From an uncultured Bacillaceae bacterium (GTDB taxonomy: Bacteria; Bacillota; Bacilli; Bacillales; Alkalibacillaceae): a stretch of 7,994 nucleotides of DNA. Under the pieces are notes generated by a model. The model saw only the letters and a list, made by a program, of their open reading frames with translations, had not been told where the DNA came from and did no database searches. Made by a program: the position numbers and the translations under genes. This document shows, piece by piece, positions 1 through 6,246 of this stretch (its first letter is position 1; each line of letters opens with the position of its first letter). The stretch spans positions 1-7,994 of the forward strand of contig CALKAL010000151.1 of the NCBI GenBank assembly GCA_937983065.1. The letters run 5' to 3'.

Positions 1-65
1 AGGCTTAAGTAAATAACTTGGATTGAGCAATGAGATTTATCCTTAAGCAACCTCGCCTATTCCAC

Positions 66-101
66 AAATAAAAAGCGTCAGTGAATCTTACTCACCGACG
101 C
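66..101 (-). terminator. Intrinsic terminator of the glcD-glcF operon
   Basis: Positions 75-84 and 92-101 are inverted repeats. Read on the minus strand they form a 10-bp stem (GCGTCGGTGA with TCACTGACGC, one G-U wobble) around a 7-nt loop, followed directly by TTTTT and then ATTTG. The hairpin lies about 20 bases past the glcF stop codon. The A-C mismatch on the plus strand becomes a G-U pair only in the minus-strand RNA, so the element is best read as a terminator for the glc transcript. Positions 1-65 beyond it show no gene I can support. Confidence 0.88.
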
Positions 102-119
102 ATCTCCAGTATTACCTTC

Positions 120-1418
120 TCATTCATTTAAGCTTTCTAATAAAAAGTCAGCCAAATGCACGGCTCGCATTGAATCAGATTTTCCTTCGCGTTCAATCCC
201 TAACTTCATCTGAAGCAAACAGCCTGGGTTCGTCGTAATAATTGTCGTTGCTTTCGTATCGTTTACAGTACCCATTTTTCGATCTAATATTTGCATCGAC
301 ATTTCTGGTTGGGTAATATTGTAAACCCCAGCAGATCCACAACATTGATCGGCATCTTGCATTTCAACATAATGAGCACCTTGGACTGCTTGAATGAGTT
401 CACGAGGTTCATTGTAAACACCCATCACGTTTCGTAAGTGGCAAGAGTCTTGATACGTGACGATTTGATCCGTTACGTTTAATTGAAATTCATTCATAAA
501 ATCTAGTTTTACGAGAATCGTAGAAAAGTCGACAATTTTATCGGTGAAAGCTTTAGCGCGTTCGCTCCACTCAGAATCATCCTTCAATAACACATCATAA
601 TCGTGTAAAAAGGCACCGCATCCGCCAGCGTTCGTTATAATATAATCCGCGTTAACTTCTTCAAACGCTTCTATGTTTTGCTTCGCTAGCTTATGAGATC
701 CTGCTTTTTCCCCACTATGACCGTGCAATGCTCCACAGCAGTTTTGTGTATCTGGAATAATAATGTCACAGCCTGCTTCGTTTAATAGTTTCATCGTTGC
801 TTGGTTCGTCTCGTGAAATAATGTATCCATTAAACAGCCTTTAAACATAGCGACTGTTGCTTTTCTTTCCCCTTTTGCTGGGAAAATAACGGTTTGTTTA
901 AGTTTTTCTTTTTTCGATACAGTTGGAAGGACACGCTCCATTTGTCGTAAATGTTTTGGAAAGAGTCTCATAAATCCAACGCCTCGAGCGACCTTTTGTA
1001 AACCTGATCTTTGATAAAATTTAAGAAGGCTCGTTGCTTGTTCCATTCTTTTTTGGTTCGGGAATAATCCAGTAAATACTGTTTTGCGAACGACTTTTTC
1101 TTTAATGCCATGATCTTTATGCTCATTGAAAATAGCTCGAGATTCTTCTAACATATGCCCGTAATTGACCCCGGCAGGACAAGCAGGCTCACAGGCACGG
1201 CAACCGAGACATACGTTTAATGATTCTTCTACTTCTTCGTAAGCGGTTATATCGCCATCGCGAACGGCTTTCATTAAAGCAATTCGTCCTCGAGGTGAGT
1301 GAACTTCATCGTTCGTTTCTATGTATGTTGGGCAATGGGGTAAGCAGAAGCCACACCTCATACAATTTAGTAATTCATTCTCTTCAATTCGTTCTTGAAA
1401 TGCTGCTTGAATTGACAT
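120..1418 (-). CDS. glcF: Glycolate oxidase iron-sulfur subunit GlcF
   Basis: This is the Fe-S subunit of a membrane-associated glycolate (2-hydroxyacid) oxidase, passing electrons from the FAD subunit GlcD toward the respiratory chain. In the 432-aa protein, residues 19-29 (CMRCGFCLPHC) and 70-80 (CLGCRACEPAC) are two classic CxxCxxCxxxC ferredoxin-type 4Fe-4S motifs. They are followed by two cysteine-rich CCG domains, seen as C195 with C227-C228-G and as C326 with C359-C360-G and C400. That order is the GlcF/heterodisulfide-reductase-D-like architecture, and the length is normal for GlcF. I chose the ATG at 1418 over an in-frame TTG at 1436 because a near-perfect Shine-Dalgarno lies between them. 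It is the second gene of the operon, 27 bp after glcD. Related lactate or other 2-hydroxyacid Fe-S subunits are alternatives, but pairing with GlcD makes glycolate the best call. Substrate specificity is inferred. Confidence 0.92.
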   Translation of the reverse strand: MSIQAAFQERIEENELLNCMRCGFCLPHCPTYIETNDEVHSPRGRIALMKAVRDGDITAYEEVEESLNVCLGCRACEPACPAGVNYGHMLEESRAIFNEHKDHGIKEKVVRKTVFTGLFPNQKRMEQATSLLKFYQRSGLQKVARGVGFMRLFPKHLRQMERVLPTVSKKEKLKQTVIFPAKGERKATVAMFKGCLMDTLFHETNQATMKLLNEAGCDIIIPDTQNCCGALHGHSGEKAGSHKLAKQNIEAFEEVNADYIITNAGGCGAFLHDYDVLLKDDSEWSERAKAFTDKIVDFSTILVKLDFMNEFQLNVTDQIVTYQDSCHLRNVMGVYNEPRELIQAVQGAHYVEMQDADQCCGSAGVYNITQPEMSMQILDRKMGTVNDTKATTIITTNPGCLLQMKLGIEREGKSDSMRAVHLADFLLESLNE

Positions 1419-1422
1419 CGTT

Positions 1423-1433
1423 TCACCGCCTTT
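1423..1433 (-). promoter_or_regulatory. Ribosome binding site deciding the glcF start
   Basis: The minus strand reads AAAGGCGGTGA, one mismatch from the AAAGGAGGTGA complement of the 16S rRNA tail, 4 nt before the ATG at 1418. The upstream TTG at 1436 would place this site inside the coding sequence and has no comparable site of its own, so the shorter protein is preferred. Confidence 0.8.
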
Positions 1434-1445
1434 CAAACGGATAAC

Positions 1446-2852
1446 TTAAAGAATAATTCGTTTTCGTGTATCTTTAGCGAAAATTTTCCCTGGATTCATA
1501 ATATTTTTCGGGTCGAATGCCTTTTTAAGCTGTTTCATAATGGCAATTCCTTCCTCGCCGACTTTCCATGCCAGGTACGGGGATTTCATTTCGCCGACAC
1601 CGTGCTCGCCTGTGATTGTGCCACCGAGCTTGATCGCATGGGCAAAAATTTCCGCAAATGCTTCTTCTACGCGCTTCATTTCCTCTTCATCTCGGGCATC
1701 GGTCATACATGTTGGATGCAGGTTCCCATCGCCTGCATGACCAAACGTCGCGATTTTTACATCGTATTTTTCAGCGATAGAATTAATGGCTCGAACCATG
1801 TTAGCGATTTCAGAACGAGGAACAGTCGCATCTTCTAAAATCGTCGTCGGGCTAAGTCGTGCAATCGCTGATAGGGCAATACGTCTTGCTTCGGTTAATT
1901 GTTCAGCTTCTTCTTCACTCGAAGCGACTTGAACATCAATCGCTCCTTCAGCTTGACAAATTTTTTCGATTAATTTCATATCTTCATGAACGATATTTTC
2001 TTTTCCGTCTTGTTCAATTAAAAGAATCGCCTCAGCTTCCACGGGTAACCCGAGATGGCTATATTGCTCAACAGCTTGAAGTGTTGGTTGATCCATAAAT
2101 TCTAACGTTGCTGGAGTAATTTTATTTGCGATAATTTTAGAAACGGTGCTCGCGGCTTTTTCCATCGAATCATAGATTGCTAGTATCGTTTGTTTTGATT
2201 CGGGTAACGGGATGAGCTTTAATATCGCTTCTGTGACTATGCCTAACGTTCCTTCCGAGCCAACGAAAAGCTTCGTTAAATCATAGCCAGCGACGTCCTT
2301 TGCAAGCTTTCCACCTGTTCGAATCACATCTCCGTTCGGTAATACGACCTCTAAACCGAGTACGTAGTCTTTCGTCACGCCGTATTTTAAGCCCCGTAAA
2401 CCACCAGAGTTTTCACTAATGTTACCACCGATTGTTGAAATTTTCATCGAGCTTGGATCAGGTGGATAAAATAATCCTTTCGTTATCGCCACTTCATCAA
2501 TCGTTTTTGTAATAACGCCTGGTTGGACGGTCATCGTTAAATTTTCTTCATCGATTTCTAATATTTGATTCATTCGATGAAAAAGAAGGACGAGGCCTCC
2601 TTGAGTTGGTGTCGTTCCTGCTGCTAGATTTGTTCCCGATCCTCTTGGTACAATAGGAATATCAAATTCATTACAAAGTTTAACGATTTGAGAGATTTCA
2701 TCACGAGATGCAGGGCTTGCAATGATGTCTGGTTTTGCTTGGAAGTTTGGCGTTGCATCGAAGGAGTACGCTAGACGCCCAGCCTCAGAAAAATCAACGT
2801 GCGTTTCACCGACAATGTTAATGAGTTCGTTAACAAAATTTTCGTGCATCAT
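1446..2852 (-). CDS. glcD: Glycolate oxidase FAD-binding subunit GlcD
   Basis: This is the catalytic flavoprotein that oxidises glycolate to glyoxylate with FAD; electrons leave through GlcF. The 468-aa protein has an N-terminal PCMH-type FAD-binding domain (about residues 38-215) with PRGSGTNLA (69-77), GGNISENSGG (142-151), DVAGYDLTKL (186-195) and GSEGTLGI (198-205). A FAD-oxidase C-terminal domain (about 216-457) follows, with the conserved GHAGDGNLHP (371-380), GEHGVG (415-420) and a closing NPGKI (453-457). Length is typical for the family. The start is one of two adjacent ATG codons (2852 or 2849) behind AAAGGAGGG, spaced 5 or 8 nt; the upstream one is given here. It is first in the glcD-glcF operon and divergent from nagA. 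There is no GlcE, in keeping with the two-gene form seen in Bacillus-type genomes. D-lactate dehydrogenases share this fold, so the exact substrate is inferred from the GlcF partner. Confidence 0.93.
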   Translation of the reverse strand: MMHENFVNELINIVGETHVDFSEAGRLAYSFDATPNFQAKPDIIASPASRDEISQIVKLCNEFDIPIVPRGSGTNLAAGTTPTQGGLVLLFHRMNQILEIDEENLTMTVQPGVITKTIDEVAITKGLFYPPDPSSMKISTIGGNISENSGGLRGLKYGVTKDYVLGLEVVLPNGDVIRTGGKLAKDVAGYDLTKLFVGSEGTLGIVTEAILKLIPLPESKQTILAIYDSMEKAASTVSKIIANKITPATLEFMDQPTLQAVEQYSHLGLPVEAEAILLIEQDGKENIVHEDMKLIEKICQAEGAIDVQVASSEEEAEQLTEARRIALSAIARLSPTTILEDATVPRSEIANMVRAINSIAEKYDVKIATFGHAGDGNLHPTCMTDARDEEEMKRVEEAFAEIFAHAIKLGGTITGEHGVGEMKSPYLAWKVGEEGIAIMKQLKKAFDPKNIMNPGKIFAKDTRKRIIL

Positions 2853-2867
2853 CGAATCCCTCCTTTA

Positions 2868-2897
2868 CTAACATTTTTACATTACTTCTATTATAAT
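2868..2897 (+). promoter_or_regulatory. Possible nagAB promoter
   Basis: The plus strand has TATAAT at 2892-2897 with CTAACA (4 of 6 to TTGACA) at 2868-2873, an 18-bp spacer. This would give a leader of about 70 nt before nagA and would overlap the glcD promoter on the other strand. I looked for a NagR/YvoA-type TGGTCTAGACCA operator and a catabolite-repression cre site in 2853-2974 and found neither. Other AT-rich hexamers in this region could serve instead. Confidence 0.3.
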
Positions 2898-2912
2898 ATG
2901 AATAAGAAGATA
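2885..2912 (-). promoter_or_regulatory. Candidate glcD promoter with overlapping inverted repeat
   Basis: On the minus strand a perfect TATAAT lies at 2895-2890, about 38 nt before the glcD ATG. No good -35 hexamer is visible at 16-18 nt spacing (TTTTAT at best), so an activator or another promoter class may be needed. The -10 sits within an imperfect inverted repeat, CTTCT-ATT (2885 on) with AAT-AAGAAG (ending 2909), which could be an operator. The assignment rests on a hexamer in a very AT-rich stretch, hence the modest confidence. Confidence 0.45.
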
Positions 2913-2974
2913 ATAAAATAATATTACATAAAATATCTGAAACTATTAAAATAAAAGTTCAAAGTGGTGATTTC

Positions 2975-4153
2975 ATGGAAAATTCTCTAATTATTGAACA
3001 TATTAATATTTATACGGAAAAAAAGCTAATTAAAGACGGCTCAATTTTAATTCGTCATGGGAAAATTGAAAAGATTATTGAAGGAACGTTTGAGGATGAG
3101 TTGGATGTTATTGATGAGATTGATGTCATTGACGGAGCGGGATTAAACGTTGTGCCAGGCTTTATCGACGGGCATATTCACGGTGCTGTTGGGTATGATG
3201 TGATGGATGATGATCCGCTAGCGCTAAAAAAAATGGCGGAATATTTACCTAAGGAAGGGACGACTTCTTTTGTTGCTACGACGATCACGAACCCTTTGAA
3301 AGACATTGAGGATGCGATTGTGAGAGTAAGAGATTATGAGGCTCACCAAGGAGAAGCGGAAATCCTCGGTCTCCATATAGAAGGGCCCTTTATTGAAAAA
3401 GATAAAGCAGGCGCTCAGCCAGAGAAAGATATTTTGAATCCAGATTTAGACATATTAGAAAAGTGGCTTGATTTAGCGCGGGGGACGATTAAAACGATGA
3501 CGGTTGCTCCTGAGTTAGATCACGATGGAACGTTTATTGACATGTTGCGCAATCATGATATAAACGTTTCCATTGGGCATACGAATGCGACATATAAGGA
3601 TGTAGCAGTAGCCGTTAAGCGAGGCGCAAATCAAATGACCCATCTTTGCAATGCGATGAACGGAATTCATCATCGGGATGTCGGTGCAGTCGGTGCAGCG
3701 ATGTTAATTGACGATTTATCAAGTGAAATTATTGCCGATGGGATTCATATTTCACCTGAGATGCTGCAAATTTTGTTTGACAGTATTGGACCAGATCGAT
3801 TAATGTTTATTACCGATTCGATGCGGGCAAAAGGGATGGCTGATGGTGCATATACGTTAGGCGGGCAAGCGGTGACTGTGAAAAATGGCCAAGCGACTTT
3901 GAGTGACGGGACGCTAGCTGGGAGTATTTTAAAAATGGATGAAGGAATTAGTTATTTTATGAACGTGACAAATGCGTCATTTTATAATATTATTCAAATG
4001 TCATCGGTAAATCCTGCAAAACAGTTAGGCGTTTTTGATCGAAAAGGAAGCATAGCCGTTGGAAAAGATGCGGACTTATTAATTGTCGATGATCAATTTA
4101 ATGTGAAGCAAACATTTTGTAAAGGTGTTTTAAGTTATGTGAGGGGGATGTAA
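2975..4153 (+). CDS. nagA: N-acetylglucosamine-6-phosphate deacetylase NagA
   Basis: This cytoplasmic metal-dependent amidohydrolase removes acetate from N-acetylglucosamine-6-phosphate, giving glucosamine-6-phosphate for NagB and for cell-wall precursor recycling. The 392-aa protein carries the family motifs in order: PGFIDGHIHG (61-70, with the HxH metal pair at 67 and 69), GLHIEGPF (132-139, E136 as metal ligand), GHTNA (201-205, H202), MTHLCNAM (221-228, H223), ADGIH (254-258) and FITDSM (278-283, with catalytic Asp281), closing with NPAK. The length is normal. The ATG at 2975 follows AAAGTGGTGA, a good ribosome binding site at 2961-2970. nagB starts on the base after the TAA, so the two are one operon. 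An odd detail is a run of three 9-bp units at 3104-3130 just before the first metal motif. No transport gene for N-acetylglucosamine lies nearby. Confidence 0.96.
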   Translation: MENSLIIEHINIYTEKKLIKDGSILIRHGKIEKIIEGTFEDELDVIDEIDVIDGAGLNVVPGFIDGHIHGAVGYDVMDDDPLALKKMAEYLPKEGTTSFVATTITNPLKDIEDAIVRVRDYEAHQGEAEILGLHIEGPFIEKDKAGAQPEKDILNPDLDILEKWLDLARGTIKTMTVAPELDHDGTFIDMLRNHDINVSIGHTNATYKDVAVAVKRGANQMTHLCNAMNGIHHRDVGAVGAAMLIDDLSSEIIADGIHISPEMLQILFDSIGPDRLMFITDSMRAKGMADGAYTLGGQAVTVKNGQATLSDGTLAGSILKMDEGISYFMNVTNASFYNIIQMSSVNPAKQLGVFDRKGSIAVGKDADLLIVDDQFNVKQTFCKGVLSYVRGM

Positions 4154-4858
4154 ATGGAAATTATTAAAGTTGAAACGTATGAAGCGTTAAGTGAAAAAGC
4201 GGCAGAAGTTGTGATAAAACAAATTTTGCAAAAACCTAATTCTGTGTTAGGTCTTGCAACAGGTAGTACGCCAATCGGTTTATACGAACATTTAATTGAG
4301 CAATATAAGCAAGGTGAAATCAGTTTTCAGGATGTCGTCACTTTCAATTTAGATGAATATGTTGGCTTAGACCGAGATCATGATCAAAGTTATTATTATT
4401 TTATGCAAGAAAATTTATTTAAACATGTCGACATGAACGATGAAAATATTAATATTCCAAACGGAGTGGCTGACAATTTACTAGAAGAGTGCGAGCGTTA
4501 CGAAGCAAAACTGAAATCTCATGGTCCTGTTGATTTACAAATTTTAGGGTTAGGCGTTAACGGCCATATCGGCTTTAACGAACCAGGCACGAGCTTCGAT
4601 TCAAGAACGCAAATTGTTCAGTTAGATGAAACGACGCGGGAAGCGAATAAACGATTTTTCAACTCGATTGATGAAGTCCCAACTGAAGCCGTAACGATGG
4701 GCATCGAGTCAATTATGGAAGCGAAGGAAATTTTACTACTTGCGTTTGGTGAGAGTAAAAAGGAAGCGCTAGATCGACTTTTTTCTAAAGAAATAACCGA
4801 AGATTTCCCAGCAAGTATTTTAAATAAACACCCTCGAGTAACCGTTATTTATGGATAG
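4154..4858 (+). CDS. nagB: Glucosamine-6-phosphate deaminase NagB
   Basis: This cytoplasmic enzyme converts glucosamine-6-phosphate to fructose-6-phosphate plus ammonia, feeding amino sugars into glycolysis after NagA. Motifs seen in the 234-aa protein are GLATGSTPIGLY (33-44, phosphate and sugar binding), LDEYVGL (66-72, Asp67 as proton acceptor) and GVNGHIGFNEPG (134-145, with His138 and Glu143). Asn136 stands where the E. coli enzyme has Asp; the short Bacillus-type enzymes also have Asn there. The ATG directly follows the nagA stop codon, and its ribosome binding site GAGGGGG (4141-4147) lies inside the nagA end, so translation is probably coupled. The C terminus stops at VTVIYG, about 8 residues earlier than the 242-aa B. 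subtilis NagB as I recall it, right where the long palindrome begins. The catalytic core looks complete. There is no nagR-like regulator downstream, unlike the nagA-nagB-nagR order in B. subtilis. Confidence 0.95.
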   Translation: MEIIKVETYEALSEKAAEVVIKQILQKPNSVLGLATGSTPIGLYEHLIEQYKQGEISFQDVVTFNLDEYVGLDRDHDQSYYYFMQENLFKHVDMNDENINIPNGVADNLLEECERYEAKLKSHGPVDLQILGLGVNGHIGFNEPGTSFDSRTQIVQLDETTREANKRFFNSIDEVPTEAVTMGIESIMEAKEILLLAFGESKKEALDRLFSKEITEDFPASILNKHPRVTVIYG

Positions 4859-4862
4859 ATTT

Positions 4863-4962
4863 AAATAAAAAACCTAGAAGTGTCATTTAATCTGAACGTT
4901 AACCCAGTTTTAAAAAATCTCTGCTGGGGCAAGTTCGATTACTGACCTTCTAGGTTTTATTT
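4863..4962. terminator. Long imperfect palindrome acting as a bidirectional terminator
   Basis: The outer stem is a perfect 12-bp inverted repeat, AAAACCTAGAAG (4869-4880) with CTTCTAGGTTTT (4947-4958). Inside it the arms continue to pair with small bulges: 4882-4885 with 4943-4946, 4888-4892 with 4937-4941, 4894-4897 with 4933-4936, 4899-4900 with 4931-4932, and 4903-4907 with 4924-4928. That leaves a 16-nt loop at 4908-4923 and about 32 base pairs in all. T-rich tracts follow the stem on both strands (TTTTATTT on plus, TTTTTTATTT on minus). It occupies nearly the whole 107-bp gap between the convergent nagB and ATPase stop codons, so it can end both transcripts. It is far longer than an ordinary terminator and could be a miniature repeat element recruited for this role. 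Confidence 0.8.
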
Positions 4963-4965
4963 CAT

Positions 4966-6096
4966 TTATACCGTTTCAACTTCTTCTTCAATTCGATTGA
5001 CGTCAATTCGTTCTTCCGTTTCGGCATCAAAGAAATGGGCATAATTCATATCCATCGCTAATGTTACTTCCTGACCTGCGCTTAATGAAGCAATCGCGTC
5101 AACTCGGGCGATAAAGTCTTGCTCACCAATTTTGGAGTAAAGGTAAGTTTCTGATCCCATTAATTCGGCAACTTCAATGTTAGATTTAAACGACTGTTTC
5201 GCATTGTCTTTAATAAATGCTGGGTCAAAGTTTAAATGTTCCGGGCGAATACCGAGAACGATTTCTTTTCCGACGTAATTTTTCTCTTTTAAAATATCCA
5301 ATTGATCAGCAGGAATTTCGATTTCAATGTCTTCAATTTGAATGGAATGGTCCGTTAATGTTCCTTTAAAAAAGTTCATCGCTGGAGATCCGATAAATCC
5401 ACCAACAAACATATTGTTCGGATTGTCGTAAACTTCTTTCGGTGTTCCGATTTGTTGGATTAAACCGTCCTTCATAACGACTAGACGTGTTGCCATCGTC
5501 ATCGCCTCTGTTTGGTCGTGTGTCACGTAAATCGTCGTCGTTTGTAGGCGTTGGTGTAATTTTTGAATTTCAGCACGCATTTGGACTCTTAATTTTGCAT
5601 CTAAGTTTGATAACGGCTCATCCATTAAAAACACTTTAGCATCCCGAACGATCGCACGTCCTAACGCAACCCGCTGACGTTGACCTCCAGAGAGTGCTTT
5701 CGGCTTTCTTTTTAGTAAATCTTCTAATCCGAGTATCGCAGCCGCTTCTTTAACGCGCTCATCAATTTCTTTTTTCTTCACTTTTCTTAACTTCAGACTA
5801 AATGCCATATTGTCATAGACGTTCATGTGCGGATAGAGGGCATAGTTTTGGAAAACCATCGCGATATCGCGGTTTTTCGGAGCGACATCGTTCATTTTTT
5901 TGTCATCGATATATAGCTCTCCATCAGTAATTTCCTCTAGCCCAGCAATCATTCGGAGCGTCGTCGATTTTCCACAACCAGACGGACCGACGAAAACGAT
6001 AAACTCCTTATCTTTAATATGTAGATTGAAGTCTTTTACCGCATGAACATCCTTGTCATAAATTTTATTAATATTTTCAAGACGCATTTCTGCCAC
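4966..6096 (-). CDS. msmX: Sugar ABC transporter ATP-binding protein, MsmX/UgpC/MalK family
   Basis: This cytoplasmic ATPase energises binding-protein-dependent carbohydrate importers. The 376-aa protein has Walker A GPSGCGKST (37-45), Q-loop Gln83, ABC signature LSGGQRQR (135-142), Walker B VFLMDEP (155-161), SNLD D-loop (163-166) and switch His193. The MalK-type regulatory C-terminal domain starts around 235 (GSPAMNF) and includes LGIRPEH (281-287). I chose the GTG at 6096: it follows GGGAG (6105-6109) by 8 nt and gives MAEMRLENI, matching the usual MAEL/MAEM start of the family. An upstream extension to 6195 would translate through a terminator hairpin. No permease or binding-protein genes adjoin, and terminators lie on both sides, so it is probably a single-gene unit. 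That fits the shared, multi-transporter ATPase role known for B. subtilis MsmX. The precise ortholog name is inferred; a ugpC label would be equally defensible. I see no convincing promoter between 6097 and 6160. Confidence 0.9.
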   Translation of the reverse strand: MAEMRLENINKIYDKDVHAVKDFNLHIKDKEFIVFVGPSGCGKSTTLRMIAGLEEITDGELYIDDKKMNDVAPKNRDIAMVFQNYALYPHMNVYDNMAFSLKLRKVKKKEIDERVKEAAAILGLEDLLKRKPKALSGGQRQRVALGRAIVRDAKVFLMDEPLSNLDAKLRVQMRAEIQKLHQRLQTTTIYVTHDQTEAMTMATRLVVMKDGLIQQIGTPKEVYDNPNNMFVGGFIGSPAMNFFKGTLTDHSIQIEDIEIEIPADQLDILKEKNYVGKEIVLGIRPEHLNFDPAFIKDNAKQSFKSNIEVAELMGSETYLYSKIGEQDFIARVDAIASLSAGQEVTLAMDMNYAHFFDAETEERIDVNRIEEEVETV

Positions 6097-6104
6097 AGCT
6101 ATCT

Positions 6105-6109
6105 CTCCC
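6105..6109 (-). promoter_or_regulatory. Ribosome binding site supporting the GTG start of the ABC ATPase
   Basis: The minus strand reads AAGGGAGAG ahead of the GTG at 6096, with 8 nt between GGGAG and the start codon. No comparable site precedes the more distant ATG at 6195, which sits inside a hairpin. Confidence 0.65.
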
Positions 6110-6159
6110 TTTTTTTTAGTTAACTTAATTTTATCGAAATGATAGCTTGTTAGATATAT

Positions 6160-6194
6160 AAAAAATGCACAAACATTTTTGATTCGTTTGTGCA
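6160..6194 (-). terminator. Intrinsic terminator downstream of the regulator gene
   Basis: TGCACAAAC (6166-6174) and GTTTGTGCA (6186-6194) form a perfect 9-bp stem with an 11-nt loop. On the minus strand the stem is followed at once by TTTTTT (6165-6160). It lies about 50 nt beyond the regulator stop codon and about 65 nt before the ABC ATPase start, so it separates the two minus-strand genes into different transcripts, with some read-through possible. Confidence 0.85.
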
Positions 6195-6246
6195 AAGTGA
6201 TTAGAAGCTGCGTGGGTTAAAAAATAGATCCCCGCACCATACATAT

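Noticed and set aside
4..48. CTTAAG boxes at both ends of an AT-rich stretch near the left edge, suggesting a hairpin
   Set aside because: CTTAAG is itself palindromic, the rest of the arms pair poorly, and no T-tract follows.
1220..2098. Plus-strand open frames of 66-79 codons at 1220-1444, 1540-1740, 1602-1838 and 1859-2098
   Set aside because: They are antisense to glcF and glcD, which are fully supported by motifs. They lack ribosome binding sites and recognisable protein features.
4168..4182. TGAAACGTATGAA inside the start of nagB as a catabolite-repression cre site
   Set aside because: It lacks one base of the spacing in the TGWAANCGNTNWCA consensus and does not end in the required CA.
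6118..6125. AGTTAACT palindrome just upstream of the ABC ATPase ribosome binding site
   Set aside because: An 8-bp palindrome is expected by chance in AT-rich DNA and there is no second copy or flanking dyad to suggest an operator.
6097..6195. N-terminal extension of the ABC ATPase by 33 codons
   Set aside because: The extension runs through a perfect terminator hairpin and has no ribosome binding site. The GTG at 6096 gives the family's normal start and a suitable Shine-Dalgarno.
6209..6236. Second hairpin near the regulator stop, TGCG-T-GGG with CCC-CGCA
   Set aside because: It has only 7 bp with a bulge and no T-run after the stem, the T-rich part being in the loop. The stronger terminator at 6160-6194 explains termination. 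It may be a minor auxiliary structure.
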